Shown in pieces: positions 60,303 through 64,000 of a stretch of DNA of 64,000 bases (position 1 is its first letter; every line of letters starts with the position of its first letter). The notes beneath the pieces were generated by a model, which saw only the letters and a list, made by a program, of their open reading frames with translations, did no database searches and was not told the origin of the DNA. The position numbers and the translations under genes are program-made. Where the stretch lies: contig NZ_JAGPXX010000008.1 in the NCBI RefSeq assembly GCF_018070345.1, positions 62,001-126,000 on the forward strand, given 5' to 3'. The stretch comes from Streptomyces sp. F63 (GTDB taxonomy: Bacteria > Actinomycetota > Actinomycetes > Streptomycetales > Streptomycetaceae).

Positions 60303-60683
60303 GCTCCCACGCCGCGCCGGGTGGCGGCAGCGGCGACGATCGGCCAACGCCCTTGCGCTTCTCGCGAGTTCACACCTCACCTGCCCCTCCCGGTTCGTTC
60401 CTCCGGGGAGGTACGCACAGGACTGCCGGTTGGCTCACCGGGCCTGCGGATTTCCGTACGGATGACCGGCCTGCAGCCGGGGCCCGGTGGCCGAACCGGC
60501 ACCGAGGAGCGGACCGCACACCGGGCCGAACCGGTACTGACGGGCAAGCCGCACCGCGCCGGGGTGGTGCCAGGTGTACCCGCGTCCGGGTGCGCGGCCC
60601 CGTGACCACGGCGCCGGGGTCCGGCGAGACTGAGAGCGCGCCCGGGAGCGGGGCCACGGAGCGATGAGGGGCCGGGAGCCGGG
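60303..60683. other. Gene-free divergent interval
   Basis: 381 nt between the membrane gene and the two-component remnant. No gene, clear promoter or hairpin was recognised. Confidence 0.35.
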
Positions 60684-61365
60684 ATGGGGAAATCCAGAGA
60701 AGCACTACTGGCAGCCGGGCGGGGGCTGTTCGTCGCCGCGGTGTCGCTGGCCGGCTCGATCGCGCTGCTCGTCCTGTCGGTGCTGTCGATCGGCTTCATC
60801 AGCCTCGGCGTGGGGGTGCTGACGACACCCGTGGTGCTCGGCGCCGTACGGTCGTTCGCCAACTGGCGGCGGATACTGGGGTACGACTGGGCGGGCGTGC
60901 GGACGCCGGCCGCGTACCGGCCGTACCCGCCAAACCCGCGGCCGGGCCTGGTCGGGCAGGCGGAACGGTGCGCGCATCTGCTGCGGGACCCGGCGACCTG
61001 GCGTGATCTGCTGTGGCTGCCTGCTGAAGGACCGGGTGTTCGACGCCGGCCAGTTCACGGACGCGGTGCGGCGGGTGGCCGCCGGCGGTACCGCGATGGA
61101 CCCGCAGGTCATCTCCCAGCTCCTCGCCCGCCGTTCCCGGGACCGGCCGATGGAGAAGCTCACCCCGCGCGAGCGCGAGGTGATGGAGCTGATGGCCCAG
61201 GGCCGTTCGAACACGGCCATCGCGGGGCAGCTTGTCGTCACCGAGCGGGCTGTGGCGAAGCACACATCGAATATTTTCGCCAAGCTCGGTCTGGCCCCGT
61301 CGGACGACGACAACCGGCGGGTTCTCGCTGTTCTGGCCTATCTGGACCGGGGGGCGCGGGAATGA
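60684..61365 (+). pseudogene. Two-component system deletion scar: sensor N-terminus joined to LuxR response-regulator C-terminus
   Basis: Frame 60684 encodes about 110 residues of a sensor-kinase N-terminal domain (two membrane helices, VAAVSLAGSIALLVLSVLSI, then RDPATWRDLLWL) and then becomes nonsense near 61015. From there another frame gives the end of a NarL/LuxR response regulator (LLKDRVFDAGQFTDAVRRV, then KLTPREREVMELMAQGRSNTAIAGQLVVTERAVAKH) to the stop at 61365. The kinase core and receiver are missing and the frames differ, so neither protein can be complete. Confidence 0.82.
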
Positions 61366-61416
61366 AGCGCCGGAGCGGGTTTGAACGCGGGAGCGCCGGA
61401 CTCCGTATCGCTGGCC

Positions 61417-62898
61417 ATGAAGCCCAAGACACACAAGCGTTCCCCTTTGCTGAACAGGACGGCTGGTGCGGCGGCAGCTCTCCTGTTGGGAGGCGGCGGG
61501 CTCGCTGCGGTGAACTTCTACGCCTCCGCCGGCACCTCGAACGACGGCGACAGCCGGAAAGGAGCGGTAGCACAACAGGCGTCCACCATCGCCTGTCCGG
61601 ATGTGGTGGATCGCCTGGAGAAGGTCCCCAGGCAGTCACGGAAGGAAGTCAGCCGTGAGCTGGGGCGGCTCGACGCCCAGATCGGCGCGGCCTACAAGCG
61701 GCTCGTGGAGAACCGGCGCGCGGCCGCGCTCGACAAGTCCTGGACCAGGAACGCCGTGCTCGACCCGCTGGCCAGCAAGCGCCGTGCCAGCCTCGACCGC
61801 ATCAGAATCGCCCTGGAGCGGGCCGGCGTGCGGCAGGCCGGCCTGGAGAAACTCGCCCGCTGCGGCATGAAGGACGGCGGCACGGTCCGCCCGGGCGACG
61901 GCCAGCAGGACGGCGGCCAGCAAGGCGGCCAGGACGGCGGCCAGCAGGACGGCCAGAACGGCGGCCAGGGAGACGGCGGCCAGGGTGACGGCGGCGAGGC
62001 ACCGCCGCCGCAGGTCGGGCCCTCCCCCGAGGACTTCGTGGACATCAACGACGTCCAGCCGAACGTCCAGGAGCCCGAGGCCCAGCAGAACGCGTCCACC
62101 GGCGTGTTCAAGACCGACTGCGGCGTCAACGAGAACGGCAAGTTCAACTCGGACAACATCATCGTGGCGCCCGGTGTCGTCAACGCCGCGCACCACATGC
62201 ACGACTACGTCGGCAACCAGGCCAATGACGCCTTCGCCGTCGACGAGGACCTGGCCCAGGGTGAGACCACCTGCGTCAACCAGGAGGACCAGTCCACGTA
62301 CTACTGGCCGGTGCTGCGCGACCTGACCGGCGGTGACGAGGCGGACGTCAACACCCCGGGCGGCGGTCTCGACGGCAACGTCGGCAAGATCATCACCCCG
62401 GCCGAGGTGACGATGGAGTTCGAGGGCAGCCCGGTCGGCGAGGTCGTGGAGATGCCGCGCTTCCTGCGCATCATCACCGGTGACGCCAAGGCCTTCACCA
62501 ACGGCACGGACAACGCCAACTCCTCCTGGAGCTGCACCGGCTTCGAGGACCGGCAGATCGCGGACAAGTACCCGCTGTGCCCCGAGGGCAGCCAGGTGGT
62601 GCGCAGGTTCGAGTTCCAGAGCTGCTGGGACGGCCAGAACGCCGACAGCGCCAACCACCGCACGCACGTCGACTTCGCCAATGAGGACGGTTCGTGTGAC
62701 GAGGGCTTCGTGGCCATCCCGAAGCTCGTCCAGCGGATCGTCTACGACGTGCCGGAGGGCACCAACTTCGCCGTGGACACCTTCCCGGAGCAGCTCCACA
62801 AGCCCATCACGGACCACGGCGACTTCATCAACGTGTTCTCCGAGAACCTGATGGCGAAGGCCGTGGACTGCATCAACAACGGCCAGGAGTGCACCTGA
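61417..62898 (+). CDS. Secreted DUF1996 protein with Gly/Gln/Asp-rich linker
   Basis: A 493-aa exported protein. A signal peptide (AAAALLLGGGGLAAVNFYASAG) follows MKPKTHKRSPLLNR. Residues about 50-150 are helical. A linker of repeated DGGQQGGQ/DGGQGDGG units (about 155-200) joins to the DUF1996 domain (TDCGVNENGKFNSDNIIVAP, AAHHMHDYVGN, FRFEFQSCWDG-like block and HRTHVDFAN). DUF1996 is common in secreted actinobacterial and fungal proteins of unknown role. ATG 61417 is preferred; the frame could extend to 61381. Confidence 0.88.
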   Translation: MKPKTHKRSPLLNRTAGAAAALLLGGGGLAAVNFYASAGTSNDGDSRKGAVAQQASTIACPDVVDRLEKVPRQSRKEVSRELGRLDAQIGAAYKRLVENRRAAALDKSWTRNAVLDPLASKRRASLDRIRIALERAGVRQAGLEKLARCGMKDGGTVRPGDGQQDGGQQGGQDGGQQDGQNGGQGDGGQGDGGEAPPPQVGPSPEDFVDINDVQPNVQEPEAQQNASTGVFKTDCGVNENGKFNSDNIIVAPGVVNAAHHMHDYVGNQANDAFAVDEDLAQGETTCVNQEDQSTYYWPVLRDLTGGDEADVNTPGGGLDGNVGKIITPAEVTMEFEGSPVGEVVEMPRFLRIITGDAKAFTNGTDNANSSWSCTGFEDRQIADKYPLCPEGSQVVRRFEFQSCWDGQNADSANHRTHVDFANEDGSCDEGFVAIPKLVQRIVYDVPEGTNFAVDTFPEQLHKPITDHGDFINVFSENLMAKAVDCINNGQECT

Positions 62899-63001
62899 CG
62901 GTGCCCTTCCGGCCCCGCCGGACCGCTGATTCGGTGCCCCCGATGACCCGGTCCCACATCACCCAACTCCCCTGACGGACCTCCCCTGTGGCCGTCACGG
63001 G

Positions 63002-63038
63002 GCGGGGGTGCCGGTGAGAACCCACCGGCACCCCCGCC
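63002..63038. terminator. Bidirectional terminator after DUF1996 gene
   Basis: GCGGGGGTGCCGGTG and CACCGGCACCCCCGC are fully complementary around AGAACC, between the convergent DUF1996 and lipoprotein genes. Confidence 0.82.
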
Positions 63039-63114
63039 GTCGTCCGTACGCCGCCCGTACCGGCCCCCGGTCCGGGCGGCGGTCCGGGCGGCGGTAGGTG
63101 TCCCGGCCGTGCGG

Positions 63115-63654
63115 TCAGCCGTGGGAACCCTGGTGGCTCCCCTGGTGCGCGTTCCCCCGGGAGTCACCGTGGCCGCCGTCCCCGCCGGAGCCCTCGGAGG
63201 CGCCGTCCTCGCCGCCGTGCCCGTCGCCGTGCGCGGGGCCGTGCGAGGCGCCCGTCTCGATGTCGCCGCCGAGCTTGCCGCGCAGGCTCGCCACGACCTC
63301 CGGCGAGCCCACGGCGACCCACTTCGGGCCGACCAGATAGGTGCCCCCGTAGCCCTCCGCCTCGGAGAGCCAGTCCTGCTGACCCCGGTGGGTCGCGAAG
63401 GTGGCCAGCACATAGCGGCCGTCGCCCTCGCCGCACCGCCCCTGCCGCAGTTCCTCGGCGTCGATCTGCAGATTGGGCTTCTCGCAGCCGGCCTTCCCGG
63501 CGAGTTGCTCCACGGTGCCGGTCGCCGTCTCGGGGGCTCCGGCCCGGTCGTCCGCCCCGCCGTCCCCGCCGCCGCAGCCGGCGGTCAGCAGCAGGGCTCC
63601 GGCCAGCGCCGGGATGACGGCGGCGGTGCGCACGGCCAAACGCTTCGATGACAT
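63115..63654 (-). CDS. Secreted lipoprotein with His-rich C-terminus
   Basis: A 179-aa lipoprotein with lipobox LLLTAGC near residue 27. The mature domain (GTVEQLAGKAGCEKPNLQIDAEELRQGRC to YLVGPKWVAVGSPEVVASLRGKLGG) has two cysteines probably forming a disulfide. The last 45 residues are Gly/His/Asp-rich (HGPAHGDGHGGEDG, then NAHQGSHQGSHG), suggesting metal binding. ATG 63654 follows GGAGG. No exact family recognised; it may be a surface metal scavenger. Confidence 0.82.
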   Translation of the reverse strand: MSSKRLAVRTAAVIPALAGALLLTAGCGGGDGGADDRAGAPETATGTVEQLAGKAGCEKPNLQIDAEELRQGRCGEGDGRYVLATFATHRGQQDWLSEAEGYGGTYLVGPKWVAVGSPEVVASLRGKLGGDIETGASHGPAHGDGHGGEDGASEGSGGDGGHGDSRGNAHQGSHQGSHG

Positions 63655-63825
63655 CGGTCCTCCGGATGGTGCCGCCCCGCGCAGGGGGCGGCATGGTGAC
63701 TTCTCGGTGTGTCCCCGGGTACGGCTCACCGCATCGCGCGTCTCATTGCCCGGCCCCGCCCGGCTCGTTAGCGTGCACACCTCACGCATCTGTTGCCACC
63801 GCGTTACGCAGAGTGGGGAGCGCTC

Positions 63826-64000
63826 GTGACCGAACCGACCAGACGGGTCCTGCTGGGAGCCGCCGGTGCCCTGGGCATCGGCACGGCCCTCACCGCCCGC
63901 ACACCGGCCGCCCGCGCCGCAGCCCCCGCGGACGGACCCCCCTTCGACACCGCCCCCGCCCGCGCGGCGCTGGAGCGCCTGCTGCCGGGCCACGCCGGGC
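63826..64000 (+). CDS. N-terminus of a Tat-exported protein, possibly alpha-N-acetylglucosaminidase
   Basis: The frame starts at GTG 63826 with GGGGAG before it and runs off the window. VTEPTRRVLLGAAGALGIGT is a twin-arginine signal, cleaved near ARAAAP. The mature start FDTAPARAALERLLPGHAG matches what I recall of Streptomyces alpha-N-acetylglucosaminidases (NAGLU type), though only 58 residues are visible. Confidence 0.6.
   Translation, partial: MTEPTRRVLLGAAGALGIGTALTARTPAARAAAPADGPPFDTAPARAALERLLPGHAG

Overview
The window is very GC-rich chromosomal DNA with strong third-position G/C bias, many GTG starts and many apparently leaderless genes (a -10 hexamer about 7 nt before the start codon). 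Gene content points to Streptomyces or a close relative: a late cobalamin set, pepA-lpd-sucB, lipB-lipA-(small gene)-DUF4191-RDD-glnA, and a eukaryotic-type glutamine synthetase (glnII) further on. From general knowledge this order resembles the S. coelicolor region around glnA; no search was run.

Layout. 1-5.1 kb: end of an unidentified gene, a small protein, then cobU (with an N-terminal extension), cobT and cobS. 5.5-10.9 kb: leucyl aminopeptidase, dihydrolipoamide dehydrogenase and a two-lipoyl-domain E2 acyltransferase. 11-19.7 kb: WYL regulator with a disordered insertion, SDR, DUF4240, GNAT, TIGR01777 epimerase, FAD oxidoreductase, and a large HTH/TPR-like regulator. 20-25.9 kb: lipB and lipA, which supply the lipoyl cofactor used by the E2, then DUF4191, RDD and glnA behind a near-perfect GlnR box.

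25.86-38.83 kb is an actinomycete integrative and conjugative element (AICE) of about 12.95 kb. It appears to be inserted in the last codons of glnA, not in a tRNA gene. attL is the present end of glnA; attR, with a second copy of the last glnA codons, stop and the likely original terminator, lies 12.95 kb downstream. The element has a tyrosine integrase, an excisionase, TGACGC iteron-like repeats, a replication pair (prim-pol plus ATPase), a candidate clt, an FtsK/TraB translocase and a tightly overlapping run of small Spd-type genes. Their promoter lies in a divergent control region whose leader carries an rRNA-precursor-like motif, a tRNA-like minihelix and two strong hairpins. On the other side are an HTH protein with an unrecognised C-terminal domain and a PP2C-type phosphatase, the best candidate for an undescribed cargo system.

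38.8-64 kb is chromosomal accessory and secretory DNA: an ECF-like sigma factor cassette, secreted SGNH and deacetylase enzymes, an alpha/beta hydrolase, a PucR-type regulator beside a secreted esterase whose stop codon sits in a 32-bp tandem repeat, DinB, GNAT, an ArsR/flavoprotein pair, a DUF397 protein with a triplicated motif, an SGNH hydrolase with a perfect CebR-type operator upstream, a methyltransferase, TerC, glnII, a PepSY membrane protein, a two-component system reduced to a scar, a DUF1996 protein, a His-rich lipoprotein and the start of a Tat-exported protein, possibly alpha-N-acetylglucosaminidase. No canonical tRNA, rRNA, CRISPR array or insertion sequence was seen.
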